The notes beneath the pieces were generated by a model. It made no database searches. It was not told where the DNA came from and saw only the letters and a list, made by a program, of their open reading frames with translations. From Ottelia alismoides (lineage: Eukaryota; Streptophyta; Magnoliopsida; Alismatales; Hydrocharitaceae), in the NCBI GenBank assembly GCA_037367405.1, contig JAZKJV010006050.1, forward strand, positions 1 through 64,000: a stretch of DNA of 64,000 nucleotides. Reading direction: 5' to 3'. Made by a program: the position numbers and the translations under genes. Position 1 is the first letter of the stretch. Each line of letters starts with the position of its first letter. This document shows, piece after piece, positions 21,213-30,860 of the stretch.

Positions 21213-21517
21213 GAGCCGCCCCATTTTTCGTTAAATTTTTTATTTTTTTTGAAAATATCACAATGTATATTCATCCCTATATCCCTCCTATATGTCATTC
21301 GAACTTCATCAGAAACAGAGACTCTTATGACCTCCATCGAGATTGTCGATTTAAAAAATCATGTTACCGTTAAAAATGATTGTCTGGATGGAGGCTGTAG
21401 GAGTCTATGTTTCTGACGAAATTCAAATGGTATATAGGAGGAATATAGGGATGAATATACATGACAATATTTTTCAAAAAAATAAAAAAATTTTGTGAAA
21501 ATAAGGTAGGGGCAGCC
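21213..21517. mobile_element. Foldback (inverted-repeat) MITE
   Basis: The two halves are imperfect reverse complements over about 130 bp each. The left arm holds tgtatattcatccctatat, and the right arm holds atatagggatgaatataca. The outer ends are gagccgcccc and ggggcagcc. No clear target duplication, so outer limits are approximate. It lies about 75 bp past the ancestral stop codon of the pectinesterase. Confidence 0.65.
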
Positions 21518-21590
21518 AACTTGAGGCAGCGACATATAACCCATATATAAATTATCTATTAAAATCGAACATATCTGACGTGTTAAAAAA

Positions 21591-22489
21591 TCAAACCCCG
21601 TCATCGTAAGGAAAGGAGGTGTCGCCGAGCCAGTGGTCCCCATCTATGAACTCCGACACCGAGAACCCGGGGAGCGGGTCCTCTGCTGGCCAGCAGGGAC
21701 CTGCTGTAAGGGGGGAGGGTGTCCGAACCGCTCGATCGAGATCGAGCGGTTCGCACGCTAAGGGCCTACAAAACCTATGATTTTGTGCGAACCGCTCGAT
21801 CTCGATCGAGCGGCTCGGACACCCTCCTCTTTTACAGCAGATCCCTGCTGGTCAGCAGAGGATCCGCTCGCGAGAACCCGACCGCCCCGTCGTACTCCAT
21901 CTCACGAAAACCGGCCCAGTCGACCCGGTTCGAGGTGTCCGAACCCGGTCCACTGTTCTCGTACTCCCCGTAGTACAGCGTGTCCGACCCCTTGTCCCCC
22001 CTCCCAGTCGAGCCAGCCGGCCGGGTCGACCAAGCCGTCTATGTACGTCTCCATCACGACCGTCCTCGAGTACTCCTGCCAGGGCAGGCCCAGGTACGTC
22101 TTCGCTTTCTCCGGGCTGGTCTGGAGGTCGCGGCTGCAACGATGGAGCACCGGTCGATGGAGAGGCCCGTCTCCTCGTTGGGGTCATCCCGATTCTGGGC
22201 CGTGATGACGTTGGATTGCCAGGGGACGGAGAGCCGGGCCATGATCTTGGATGCTTGGAATACCACTGCCGCGTTGCCGAAGATGAAGTCGATGGTTCCG
22301 AGTAGATGTTGCACTCGCGGTAGAATTGGTGGAAGGAGTGGACGTAGAGCGTCTTGGAAGCCGGAGACGGTGCATTGGTAGAACGCGGAGAGGTCGGCGT
22401 TGATCCGGAGGGCGACGACCTGGCCACGGTCGGCCCGGGGACGTTCTCGAAGGTGATGTCGCGAGCGAGGAAGCCTTGTCCAGACACAC
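21591..22489 (-). pseudogene. Pectinesterase pseudogene, last exon
   Basis: Catalytic half of a plant pectin methylesterase, an enzyme that removes methyl esters from cell-wall pectin. Seen from high to low coordinate, across several frames: GQGFLARDITFEN, YVHSFHQFYREC (with the QD of the QDTLY-type motif just before), GTIDFIFGNA with a catalytic Asp, [37 protein letters not shown], and the C-terminal VSEFIDGDHWLGDT block that ends at TGA 21591-21593. The usual LGRPW motif reads LGLPW, so an active-site Arg is absent. At least four small frameshifts and a 201-bp MITE (21670-21870) break the frame. The exon start at 22489 follows a good acceptor (atctag on the minus strand). Confidence 0.9.
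21670..21870. mobile_element. Foldback MITE (MULE-like) inside the pectinesterase
   Basis: Arms are near-perfect reverse complements: gcgggtcctctgctggccag on the left, ctggtcagcagaggatccgc on the right, with a nested palindrome of gctcgatcgagatcgagc. The centre is about 26 bp. Flanked by cgagaacccg at 21660-21669 and 21871-21880, a 10-bp direct repeat, compatible with the 9-11 bp duplications of Mutator-like elements. It separates the VGFS codons from the VSEFIDGD codons and brings in a stop codon. Confidence 0.9.
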
Positions 22490-23545
22490 CTAGATTAATG
22501 CAGGAAAAAACTAAACATGATTTCAAGATATATTTCAAGGTTTGCTACTAACGTTCACAATAAGTAGCATTTGAATTGGAATCACATCAATCATCAATGA
22601 AGTTGTTGGGGGTGTGACTTTCTGCATACGTAGAGATATAAAAGTCAAATGAATTCAGCCGCAAATAACATATCAGCAGAGCATTCAGATTGGCAATTAA
22701 TTTGCTCTAGAGGGCTCTTAAATTTCGATTTGCATTTATAGTTTACTTGGACTCTCGGCTATATGAGGCATTTATAGCTTACTTGGACTCTCGGCTACAT
22801 GAGGAAGACGCGAACTATAGCAATGACAGTCAATATCACACCGTGAAATAAACGCTCTTTCTCGCTTTTTTGAAAGCCATTTCGAGTAAATACATTGATT
22901 AACTTCTTAAAAAATAGCAAGATAGAGACGAGTCCGACACTCATGACAAATGCAAGGGAATCAATTACGAGTATAAATTGGCACCATCCGGTGCATCGCA
23001 TATGCGATCCACCGACATTCTCCTCTAAATCTCGAACCACACAGGTATCACGGGGAAACAATACTTATGCTGCAACTTGAACCCATTTAAATGATCCAAT
23101 AATTGAGTCTATCATATCCAGAAAACAGCATTTGAATCTTATGTGTACCATTGTAAATATACTGAAAGACCATTGTTCCAAGCTGCTAATGAAACAATGT
23201 ACTTTAAAAGATAACAAACTCTACCGAGTGCAGGTGCTTCTCATCTCCATTAACATTTGGATTAAGGAAGATTATATCCACGTGCTAAGAAGGGACCACG
23301 TAATTTAACCTATTTAATATACGAAGTTTATCCATCTTAGTTCTAACTTCATGTAAAGGTATACGGTAAGATGATCTGCTACAGAAAAAACCAAAGATAC
23401 CAGAGGCACATGAATCTCTGACATGATTGATGGCATGTGGGTTGCATGCATGGAGCTCAATCTCATGCAGATTAAGCTTAATCGTATAAAGCAGTCACAG
23501 GGACTAATTATGCTGATAGAAATCGTAGAGATTACGATGACTGAC
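22490..23545 (-). other. Pectinesterase intron
   Basis: GT donor at 23545-23544 and AG acceptor at 22491-22490 on the minus strand; 1056 bp. A single intron at this place is usual for plant pectinesterases. A duplicated word (tttatagcttacttggactc-like) occurs at about 22736-22797. No other element found. Confidence 0.75.
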
Positions 23546-23611
23546 CGACGGTGGCGGATCTGAAGGACGTCCAGCCGTTGGTGGCGCTCCGCCGCCCCCG
23601 GATGACGGTGA
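23546..23611 (-). pseudogene. Pectinesterase pseudogene, 3' piece of first exon
   Basis: Minus strand reads VTVIRGRRSATNGWTSFRS before the splice donor. This is the segment directly preceding the intron in plant pectinesterases. Its other side is at 35784-35787: the CACTA element separates them, and the reading frame matches across the 3-bp duplication. Confidence 0.9.
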
Positions 23612-23710
23612 CGTCACTACAACAGAAACATGCTAATACGACAGTTTTTAGATGACGGAGTCAATTACAACAAAAATCTGTCGCAGAATTCCGTCATGTA
23701 AATTCCACTT

Positions 23711-24257
23711 AGACTCAATTACATTTCCACGTTGCACTCCCGTCTCTCCACGTCATGACCTAAAAACCTAACCCTCTTTCCAAGTTGTCCTCCCTCTTTA
23801 ATCTCCCACAACAATCGTCGACGGCGGCGGCTTCTTTCCCCTCCCCTCCATCTCTACCAGCGATCCATCTCAGCGGCGATTTCCCTCCCTCCCCTTATCT
23901 CCGTCGTCATCATCGGTGAGGTATATACCACCCCTCTTTCTCGGACAGTTGTCATTTCAAACATTTCCCATCACTTCTCAAGCAGTCATCCTTCTCCTCC
24001 GCCACTTCGCAATGCCGATGGCGATTTAGGGTTTCGAAGGCGATTCAACGGAAAACATGCCATCTCCTCTTCTGCTTCGTTTCTGGACTCGGATCATTTT
24101 TCAATTTCTGTTGTTTGCAGGTTCGAGTTCTGTTCTCGTTTGTGATCCAAAGTTTTCACGTTTCTCATGTGTTTCGTTATTCAAAGTTCTCATTTTTCAA
24201 TCAAATTGATGTTTCTCGTGTTGTTTTCTGTATCGGAAATCCCGAAACATGTGTATT
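23711..24257 (+). other. Left interior of the outer CACTA
   Basis: A pyrimidine-rich block with tccctcc/cgtcgtc words (23780-24010) followed by gtaggg-like and tttgcag-like splice signals (about 24114-24120). It looks like a plant 5' leader with an intron, either the element's own promoter or captured DNA. No protein recognised. Confidence 0.4.
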
Positions 24258-24269
24258 TCTCACTACAAA

Positions 24270-24800
24270 CTGGACAGCCTTTGGGGACGGTTATTGGGGA
24301 CGGTCACTGAGCAACCGTCCCCTATACAATTTTAGGAAACGGTTGTTTGCTGTCCGTCCCCTCTGTAAAGTTTTAGCGACGGTCGGTTATGACCGCCCCC
24401 ATTTACATGACAATTAGGGACGGTTACATGACCGTCCCCGGCACCGGCCTTTAGGGGACGGTCAAAACCGTCCCCGTTACTTCATTGTGGCCGTCACATA
24501 TAATTGAAAGTAAAGGGGACGGTTACAACCGTCCCATATAGTTAATTTTATGGGACGGTTGCATAAACGTCTCTAAAACCTCTATAAATGGCGCGCTGGG
24601 GAAAATTTCTGTAACCATAGGGGACGGTCTCCTACCAACCGTCCCTGATTATTATTATAAGGGACGGTAACCGTCCCTTATAATAATAATCGGGGATGGT
24701 TTAGTAACCGTCCCTAAAAACAACCAGAGGGGACGGTCCACTTATAACCGTCGCCGATTATTAGTAAAAGGGACGGTCGAACGACCGTCCCCGATGGTAA
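24270..24800. repeat. Left subterminal repeat array of the inner CACTA
   Basis: About 20 copies of gggacggt or its reverse complement accgtccc, often paired as short hairpins (ggggacggttacaaccgtcc). In CACTA elements such motifs bind the TnpA-type protein. Confidence 0.9.
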
Positions 24801-24829
24801 TATACTCATCCCCGGCGAACCCATCTTCC

Positions 24830-25110
24830 TCATTCCTCCATTCGACCTCCATCTCCCTCAAATCGCCTCCGGCCTCCTCATCCTCACTCCGGCCTCCTCC
24901 ACCGCCCTCCGGCCTCCTCCTCCACCCTCCGGCGTCCATCCTCTCGTCCCTTGCCCTCCGGCCTCCGCCTCCACCCTCCGGCGTCCGCCCTCTCACCCCT
25001 TGCCCTCCGGCGTCCGACCTCCGGCCTCCACCTCCTCCTCCGCCCTCCAGTGTCCGCCCTCCGGCCTCCTCCTCGGCCCTGGCCTCCACCTCCTCATTTG
25101 GATGTAAGTT
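24830..25110. repeat. GC-rich repeat of ctccggcctcc words
   Basis: Reiterated ccctccggcctcctcc-like units. Long frames on both strands here are compositional. It may be the untranslated leader of the transposase gene. Confidence 0.7.
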
Positions 25111-25239
25111 TTTTTAAAACTTTTTGGTAATTTATTAATATATTATGCTTGCTTTAATTTCATAATCTTATTTTGGATGTATAGATTTGTAAAAGCAGTG
25201 TTTATTGTTTATAGTTAACACGAATGTATTATATTTTAA

Positions 25240-25640
25240 TAAAAATAAAGGTGTATAGATGTTATGATGGATTGCTTATGATGTGAATATGAAGATATTT
25301 TAAGGTGCAGAGATGTAAATGTAAGTACAATATATGAAAGTGCATGAATATGATGTGAATGTAAAGTTGTTGGGAATGATGATGTATAGATGTGAATGTA
25401 ATGACAGTATGTGAAGGTGTACAGATTTGAGTTTGAGGGTAGTATGCATAGATGCGGTGGTATGATGGATAAACCATGTTCATTGTTATACAAACACCAA
25501 AAGGTGTAGATGTATGATGTGAATGAGAAGTTGTATGCTCTGAATGTGTAGAGGTATGATGTCAATGTGAAGGTTTATGATGTGAACGTGTAGAGGTATG
25601 ATGCGAGTGTAAAGGTGTATGATGTATATTTGTTCATTAA
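25240..25640. repeat. Degenerate short repeats of gtgtagaggtatgatgtgaa type
   Basis: Roughly 18-22 bp units built from aggtgtatgatgtgaatgta, many copies, imperfect. Confidence 0.7.
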
Positions 25641-25680
25641 GTAGATGTATATGTGAGGGTTGCAAATGTGAGATATTTGT

Positions 25681-26184
25681 GTATAGCTGATTCATTTTCC
25701 TTCGAGCCTACGTGTCGCAGCCTGCCCTGCCAAACGCTGCTCCTGAACCCGATTTGTCGGGAGGAGGAGGGGTAGACCGAGACCGGACTCTCTGGATCGA
25801 AGGCCAAGTGTGCCACATAATATTTAGTAGAATATTTGTTCATTAAGTACAATATTTGTGTATAGCTGATTCATTTTCCTTCGAGCCTACGTGCCGCAGC
25901 CTGCCCTGTCAAGTGCTGCTCCTGAACCCGATTTATCGGGAGGAGGAGGGGTAGAACGAGACCGGACTCTCTGGATCGAAGGCCAAGTGTGCCACATAAT
26001 ATTTAGTAGAATATTTGTTCATTAAGTAGAATATTTATGTATAGCTGATTCATTTTCCTTCGAGCCTACGTGCCACAGCCTGCCCTGCCAAGCGCTGCTC
26101 CTGAATCCGATTTTCGGGAGGAGGAGGGGTAGACCGAGACCAGACTCTCTGGATCGAAGGCCAAGTGTGCCACATAATATTTAG
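25681..26184. repeat. Three tandem copies of a 179-bp unit
   Basis: Units begin gtatagctgattcattttcc at 25681, 25860 and 26039. The third is cut at about 26184. Each carries a GC-rich centre (gaggaggaggggtaga) and ends with cacataatatttagtaga. Copies differ by a few substitutions. They lie about 110 bp upstream of the transposase start. Confidence 0.93.
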
Positions 26185-26291
26185 TTAGGTTGTAAAACCT
26201 GTTAGCTACCCTAGTTAATAATGATGTCATGTTGTCGTTATAAACATTACCAAACATTTTTGAAATTAACTTTGGATCTTACCATTAGGCA

Positions 26292-27128
26292 ATGGACAAA
26301 AGTTGGATGAACAAAAGATTCGATGACTATCGGACATATAATAAAGGAGTTATCAGATTCATAGACTGGGCTTTTCGATATGAATCGCACTATCATATTG
26401 TAGGAGGTGAAGGAGATAAGATACATTGTCCTTGCATAAGATGCAAAAATACTTTGACCCAAAATCGAGCCACAGTTTACGAGCATTTGATATTAAATAG
26501 ATTTTGTCTACATTATACGAATAGGACATATCATGGTAAAGGAGTTAATTTAGAAGAAGATAGTAATGTCCACGGTGATACTGAAAGAGATGTCTCAGAA
26601 ATACAAGACCGTGATGCTATATTTGAGATGGTAGATAACATTCGAGGACATGACACCGATGAAATGATGGATTCGCTTCCGGATACGTCGCTTGAAAAAA
26701 TACAAGATGCAGAGAAGCCATTATGCTCAGGAATCAAAATGTGTCGATTACGTTTTCTTCTGGAGATGTTTAAGATAAAAGTGAAGAATCGGTGTACAGC
26801 GGTTACGATGACAGATGTCTTACTTTTGATTAGGACATTATTAAATAATTCAGAAAACTTTCCAAAGGACTGGAAGGACGCTAAGTCTAGATTTCGTGCA
26901 CTTGGACTGAACTACGAGAAAATTGACGCATGTCCGAACGACTGCATTTTATATTGGAAGGATTACTCAAAGTTAGATACATGTCATGACTGCAAAAGTA
27001 GCAGATATAAGAATAATGATAATGATTCGAAGAGGAAAAAATTGGAGAAGATTTTACGGTTCTTTCCTTTGATTCTCCGATTACAGCGATTGTATTCATA
27101 CGAAAGAACAGCTAAAATGATGATATGA
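26292..27128 (+). pseudogene. CACTA TNP2-type transposase, N-terminal part
   Basis: Begins MDKSWMNKRFDDYRTY, the usual start of the transposase-associated domain of plant CACTA transposases. It continues with the Cys-rich block HCPCIRCKN (about residues 45-55) and later CPNDCILYWKDYSKLDTC...C, a second metal-binding-type motif before the catalytic domain (residues 215-240). The frame ends at 27126-27128, where the catalytic DDE core should begin. The core is missing and the next recognisable sequence is the C-terminus, so this is an internal deletion. TNP2 cuts and joins element ends; this copy cannot. Confidence 0.9.
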
Positions 27129-27337
27129 CACAGTAATATCAAAAAGAAAGATGTAACCTGTGTTATATTCCAGATAACTCAGTTAGTGGATGGATAATAC
27201 CAATTAGAACAACATCGAGAGATTTCTTCGACGTAAACGAAGAGGCAGATGCACTAGACAATGATGTTGCATATCAAAATAACTCCAACGATTTTTTCCA
27301 TGAGGTATTAGACAACGACGTTGGAACTTGGAACTAG
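27129..27337 (+). pseudogene. CACTA TNP2-type transposase, C-terminal tail
   Basis: Reads RTTSRDFFDVNEEADALDND then an NNSNDFFHEVLD block and ends in TAG near 27335. It resembles the acidic tail following the RDxFD motif in TNP2 proteins. It follows the N-terminal part without the several hundred residues of catalytic domain in between. Confidence 0.65.
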
Positions 27338-27438
27338 CAATTTCAGGTAATGTTTTTTTTATTTTTAATTTCTATTAATTGAAATTATTGTCATCTATCG
27401 AAATGTATATTTTTGAAATAACTCTTTAAATTGCAGAC

Positions 27439-28947
27439 ATGTCTCCTAGACCTAGACGTATTCGGGAGGTCCCTGAACCTCCCCAGCAGCCACAGGGCGG
27501 TTCTTCTGATGCAGGTAGTGGAGCTACACAGAGACGGCGTGGACCGTCTCAGTGTAGTTACTTAGACCGTCTTACACCAGGGCAGACGTTACATATACGC
27601 ATTGTTGGCGGAGATGCGGTAGGAGAGAACTCCACGGAGTTCCAGAGCTACCTTGGCCAGGTTACCCGTGCGCGCGTCCCCATCCCACCCACGACTTCCG
27701 ACAGCTTCCTTATGCTGTCAAGGCTGCCATACTTGCTGATCTGGAGGTATTCTAAAATCTTAAAATATTTTTTTTAATTTTACGAGCTAATCGTTATTAT
27801 ATTTGTTGTATCAGGCTGTATTTACATGAGAACGAAATACCCATGTCGATTCTCAGATTTTATCCCATGTTGCTGAGTTGTTGCGTCGATACAAGGGACG
27901 CATGAAGGCTAAGGTAAAATTTTTATTATTATTTAATATCAAAAGATTTAGATATTGACGATATTTATTTCTCCATTTGTAGTACTTCAACCCCCAGATT
28001 CCATATGACCAGCTTGTGCAGAATATCCCACCTGGTGTTACACCAGAGCAATGGAGGGAGCTGATTAATTTTTGGTCCAGTGAGGATTTTGCGGTATGTA
28101 TATAGTTTTCTTAATTATTTGTTTTATTTTTATACTGACTTTGTGAAATTTCAGTCGATTTCTTCCAAGAATACGGCGAATCGTTCGAAAGGGTTTAGGT
28201 CGACGCATAAGATGGGAAGGAAGAACACCAACCAACTGAAGGACAACTTTGTAAGTATTTAAAAAATATTTACAATGATTAATTTTACGTCTTAAAATAA
28301 TTTTAAGAAGTTTTTTTTACTTTTTATAGTTGAGGGAAAATGAAAGAGAAATGACCCGCATAGAGGTTTTTACTGGGTCAAAGAGCCGAGACTTAGGAGG
28401 AGAGGTGTAGTGGATTGATAACGCCTACGCACCAATTCATGTAAGTATAAATGCAATTTTTACTTAAAGGATTACTTATGATAATATATTGAAATTATTT
28501 TATATTTCTTATATTCAGGAAGAAATGATTAGGCTCTCTACCACCTCCTCGCTGGATAGCACGGGGACGAGCAATCCCCCGTTGACGGTCTATGATGCCT
28601 TCCGTCAAGCCACTGGTCCAGAACACAGTGGACGTATCCGTTGCGGAGGACGGGGCGAAACGATCCGTACATGGTACGGAATGAGTGGTGCAGGTGGGTC
28701 GCAGTCTTCCTCGCAGGGAAGCCAGAGAGAAAGAGAGATGGAGAGGGAGCTGCGTGAAGTAAAGGCAAAGATGACTGCACAAGATGGAGAGATGGCCCAG
28801 ATGCGTATGGACATGGCGAATGTCATGTCCTTAATAAGCCGTCTTCAAAGCCAAGCCACGCCCCCTGTACAACCTGCACATCTCGGCGACGATGAGGAGA
28901 GTGAGGAGGAAATCGATGAGAGTGACGGGAGTGGTGCATCTGAGTAG
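27439..28947 (+). pseudogene. CACTA TNP1/TnpA-like gene with six exons, frame damaged
   Basis: Exons by GT-AG signals: about 27439-27746, 27813-27914, 27983-28092, 28155-28250, 28330-28440 and 28519-28947. They read MSPRPRRIREVPEPPQQPQ, a LLRRYKGRMKAK block, ITPEQW-like PPGVTPEQWRELINFWSSED, NTANRSKGFRSTHKMGRKN, then EMTRIEVFTGSKSRD and a final exon with VYDAFRQATGPEHSGRIRC, a coiled-coil-like Glu/Arg/Met segment (REREMERELREVKAKM) and an acidic tail. This is the En/Spm 'plant transposase' family whose proteins bind subterminal repeats. Damage: a 1-nt shift near 27690 and a TAG in exon 5 near 28408. Otherwise well preserved. Confidence 0.82.
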
Positions 28948-29264
28948 GTAGCATGGATGTAGTACATCTTAGTTTAATTTTGATCTTTTTATTGTAATGT
29001 TTTTTATTAATGCCTAACATTATGTAGACTTCTTACCATTTTTTAATGTTGAGTTTATGACTGTAAGGATTCTTCATGTTGACTTTATGATTGTGTTTCT
29101 TCATAATGATATTCATGTTGTGTTGTTTGATTCTTAATGTTGTGTTGTCGAATGTTGAGTTTATGATATTCATAATGTTTGGATGTTAAATGTTGTGGTT
29201 AGTTGTTTTGCAGAGGATGTAGGGAAGAAACCATGAATATATGAATTTTTTTTCCTGTCATGAT

Positions 29265-29925
29265 TTATTGGGGACGGTTGTAACCGTCCCCTATAGAGCT
29301 ACAGAAACGTCCCCCCAGCCAGAACAGTTCACGGAGACTTTTTTATAGCTCTATAGGGGACGGTTACAACCGTCCCCATTACGGTAATGTTGGCATCGCT
29401 AACGAAGCGCAGATGGGACGGTTGAAACCGTCCCTTATACCCTTCTGTTGGCGTCGCTATAGACGCTACTAGAAGAGGGGACGGTTAAAACCGTCCCTAA
29501 TAGTCTTCTGTTGGCGTCGCTATAGAATCTTCTAGGCTTCTGTTGGCATCGCAAAAGACCTGCAGAGTAGAAGGGACGGTTACAACCGTCCCTACAAACA
29601 AACGTATGCGACGGTGATAACCGTCCCCAAAAGTTTTCTGTGGCCGTCTCAAAATGTTGTTGACCATTAGGGACGGTTGTTAACCGTCGCTAATACAATA
29701 AGTAGTAGGGACGGTTGCACCCGTCCCTAATAGTAATCGTGTAAGGGACGGTTACAACCGTCCCCAATGGTTAATTAAATGAGACAGTTGTCAGAAGCGT
29801 CCCATTTAGTCAAATGAGACGGTGGCTGAAGGGACGGTTTAAAAATCGTCCCCTTTGATCAAAGGGGACGGTTATACAGACAAAGAGGACGGTCTTTGAC
29901 CGTCCCTTTAGACCCACCCGCCTGT
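29265..29925. repeat. Right subterminal repeat array of the inner CACTA
   Basis: About 25 copies of gggacggt/accgtccc, with a repeated spacer gttggc(g/a)tcgc at about 29390-29550. Mirrors the left array. Confidence 0.9.
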
Positions 29926-29932
29926 AGTGTCT

Positions 29933-30439
29933 CATGCTTAACCATTCATGTTCATTTGTGTTCTAATCTGATGTGTTTGATGAAAATCTCAACTAATTTA
30001 AAATTCCTGTATGATTTTTTAATCAAATTTCCAATGCCATTATGAAAACATTCCTTTATCTTCAACTACAATCAAATTTTAGCTCCACCGGGGGAGTGCA
30101 TAGGTAGTGCAGCACTTGTCACTCGGATTTGATGAAGGCAGCCCTGGAATGCCCACCTGGCCTCGAATATGGTGTAGGTAGTGTAGTCTATAATTAGGTT
30201 AAAAAACGTAAATGGCAACAATTTAGAGTAGCATGCTAAAAAAATCCCTGCTATAATTTTAAAGATCCCCGTAGATGATTATATCAGAGAAGATAATTCG
30301 TATAGATGGCGATATCGAATTAGGTAAGTTTTTGGACATACTCTTAAATTTAAGAGTATCTTCTTATCTATATCTTGAAGAAGAACGTTAAAGACAGAGC
30401 ATTAGAATACATGGATACTCCATCATTCATACTCCTTTT
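29933..30439. other. Interior of the outer CACTA, nothing recognised
   Basis: AT-rich with one GC-richer block (30080-30180) of unknown origin. Confidence 0.4.
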
Positions 30440-30860
30440 CTATTATTCAGTTGGTATTCTGAACACTTGAACCCAGAATTCTGCATATTGGAATTGACAG
30501 TCGTCAATGTTTACAAGCAAAGATGCATCCTTCATTACTATCAAATTCCCTTCAAAGTGCCATGGATGATGGATCTTTCTGAAATGTTGCTATCTTATCT
30601 TCTATCGCCTTGGACACCACTTTCCACCATCCGTTTCCGGCTTCTTGAATAGAAGATTCCTTCCACACATTACAGATCATCTGCTTAAATCCATTAGTTC
30701 TGTAAGTTCTGTCAGTGACAACTTTGAGAAATAGCACTCTCTGCCACACAAGAGGATCATCTGAGTCTTCCTGCTCCAATTGTACCGCTGGGAAGCCTTC
30801 CTCACTTTCTTGGAGCAGCCACTGTAGCTTCAAAATCAGGACTTCTTCCTCTTGGTCCAT
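30440..30860 (-). pseudogene. LINE ORF1 / DUF4283-like fragment
   Basis: The minus strand from about 30860 reads MDQEEEVLILKLQWLL, later TNGFKQMICNVWKES, and finally CQFQYAEFWVQVFRIP near 30440-30480. The order (acidic start, fixed-spacing FK..M..VW, then FWVQ(V/I)xxLP) is the DUF4283 zinc-knuckle gag-like ORF1 of plant LINEs. It is short and its zinc knuckle is missing. It is probably a LINE piece trapped in the outer CACTA. Confidence 0.65.

Larger units (their letters stand above)
24261..29929 (+). mobile_element. Inner CACTA (En/Spm) element, 5.7 kb
   Basis: Starts CACTACAAACTGG at 24261 and ends CCTGTAGTG at 29929, with the 3-bp duplication tct at 24258-24260 and 29930-29932. Both ends carry dense subterminal arrays of gggacggt/accgtccc. 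Inside are a deleted TNP2-type transposase and a spliced TNP1/TnpA-like gene. It sits inside the outer CACTA and is therefore younger. Confidence 0.95.

Noticed and set aside
24742..25117. Gly/Arg-rich and Pro/Ser-rich frames
   Set aside because: Reiterated ctccggcctcc words; frames on both strands are open for the same reason.
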